Assembly (NCBI RefSeq): GCF_000193495.2
Contig: NZ_AP023410.1
Coordinates: forward strand, 2,676,501-2,740,500
Length of the DNA: 64,000 nt
Source of the DNA: Acetobacter aceti NBRC 14818
GTDB lineage: Bacteria; Pseudomonadota; Alphaproteobacteria; Acetobacterales; Acetobacteraceae
Direction: 5' to 3'
Made by a program: the position numbers and the translations under genes. Position 1 is the first letter of the stretch, and every line of letters starts with the position of its first letter. Below are positions 63,385 through 64,000 of this stretch, piece by piece. A model generated the notes under the pieces. That model was not told where the DNA came from. It searched no databases and worked only from the letters and a program-made list of their open reading frames with translations.

Positions 63385-64000
63385 CGTGTCACACTCCACT
63401 GCACGACAGGGCGCGCCGGGCTCCATCCGCGCATCGACCCCAGCGGTGCGGCTTTCGCCAGCTCGATACGCATCAATTCGCCGCCTTTTTGACCATGCCA
63501 CAAGGCCAGCAAGGCTTCGGTTTCCAGCGTGACGCCGTTTGCGACAATCCGCGTTCCGGGCCGCAGCACGGTCCATAAATGATCCAGCAGGACCGCATTA
63601 CCGCCGCCGCCGATGAAAACGGCATTCGGGGCGGGCAGGCCTTCCAGTGCGTCCGGGGCTGCGCCGTCCACAACATGCAGAAGATGATCCACACCCAGAG
63701 CCTTTGCATTGGCACGGATATTCTCGGCGCGGTCAGCGCGGCGTTCGATCGCGATCGCCTGTCCACCCGCCAGACACCATTCCGCTGAAATCGATCCCGA
63801 TCCGGCACCGATATCCCACAGGATTTCACCGGGACGTGGCGCGAGAGTCGATAGCGTGAGGGCGCGGATCGGGCGCTTGGTGATCTGCCCGTCATGGAGG
63901 AAGGTGCTGTCCGGCAGACCCGACGTCCGGCTCAGGCCCTGTGGCCCCGACATGGCGATGGCAACGGCTACCGGTGCCGTGACGTCCGTAAACGCGAAAT
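63381..64000 (-). CDS. cobL: Precorrin-6B methyltransferase CobL, C-terminal domain (cut by window edge)
   Basis: The C-terminal, CbiT-like decarboxylase/methyltransferase domain of CobL: the linker ending PVAVAIAMSG, then LPDSTFLHDGQITKRPIRAL, the SAM-binding motif ILWDIGAGSGSISAEWCLAG, and AVFIGGGGNAVLLDHLWTVL. In full CobL an N-terminal CbiE-like methyltransferase precedes it; that part lies beyond the right edge, so only the second half of the protein is seen. The frame is open through 64000. Precorrin-6B is methylated at C5 and C15 and decarboxylated at C12. Confidence 0.9.
   Translation of the reverse strand, partial: FAFTDVTAPVAVAIAMSGPQGLSRTSGLPDSTFLHDGQITKRPIRALTLSTLAPRPGEILWDIGAGSGSISAEWCLAGGQAIAIERRADRAENIRANAKALGVDHLLHVVDGAAPDALEGLPAPNAVFIGGGGNAVLLDHLWTVLRPGTRIVANGVTLETEALLALWHGQKGGELMRIELAKAAPLGSMRGWSPARPVVQWSVTR

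Noticed and set aside
61402..64000. A cobalamin riboswitch for the cob operon
   Set aside because: The operon's 5' end lies beyond the right edge, and no B12-box-like sequence was seen in the visible intergenic gaps.

Overview
The window looks like chromosomal DNA from an alphaproteobacterium, most likely an acetic acid bacterium (Acetobacteraceae). The basis is a CtrA-type cell-cycle regulator beside fliI/fliJ, an alphaproteobacterial-style addB-addA pair, RpoH, DUF3126 and DUF2939 proteins, an aerobic cobalamin pathway (cobF, cobM, cobE, cobL), a complete 2-oxoglutarate dehydrogenase operon, and a recurring intergenic repeat. The genus is not fixed by the sequence. No similarity search was run; family names come from recognised motifs and remembered family sequences.

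Layout. 1-5.6 kb is a decaying accessory stretch: a TonB-dependent receptor, then remnants of a GntR regulator, an ALDH7-type aldehyde dehydrogenase and a frameshifted LysR regulator. 6-19.6 kb is a contact-dependent inhibition-like two-partner secretion operon: an IalB-family protein, a TpsB transporter, a 3579-residue TpsA/CdiA exoprotein, and a small AT-rich immunity candidate. It is followed by scrambled exoprotein fragments, the N-terminal stub of an integrase, and tRNA-Glu(CTC), as expected for an island inserted at the 3' end of a tRNA gene. 20.4-32.6 kb is mostly core: an RluD-type pseudouridine synthase, rpoH, rdgB, an aldo/keto reductase, hrcA, small lipoproteins, a MoeB/ThiF-type enzyme with a DsrE-like partner, and an SH3-domain protein.

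32.7-46.8 kb carries pyk, glmM, thiD, ctrA, fliI, fliJ, tsaE, addB and addA. The ctrA product has Glu in place of the phospho-acceptor Asp at residue 51, the same change as the laboratory phosphomimetic allele of Caulobacter. 46.9-48.4 kb is a small phage-like regulatory module: an S24 repressor, a divergent pair of small genes, and palindromes between them. 49-57.3 kb holds a carboxymuconolactone decarboxylase-family protein, zapE, and sucA-sucB-lpd; the E3 carries its own lipoyl domain, and stem-loops lie before and between the genes. 57.6-61.4 kb contains an L,D-transpeptidase and an accessory patch with a broken HipA-like kinase and an intact HEPN (Apea-like) protein. The last 2.6 kb is a tightly overlapped cobalamin operon running off the right edge on the minus strand.

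The observations most worth following are the natural D51E CtrA, the CDI-like island with its IalB gene and decay products at tRNA-Glu, the four-arm leader and small ORF ahead of sucA, and the HEPN/HipA-like patch.
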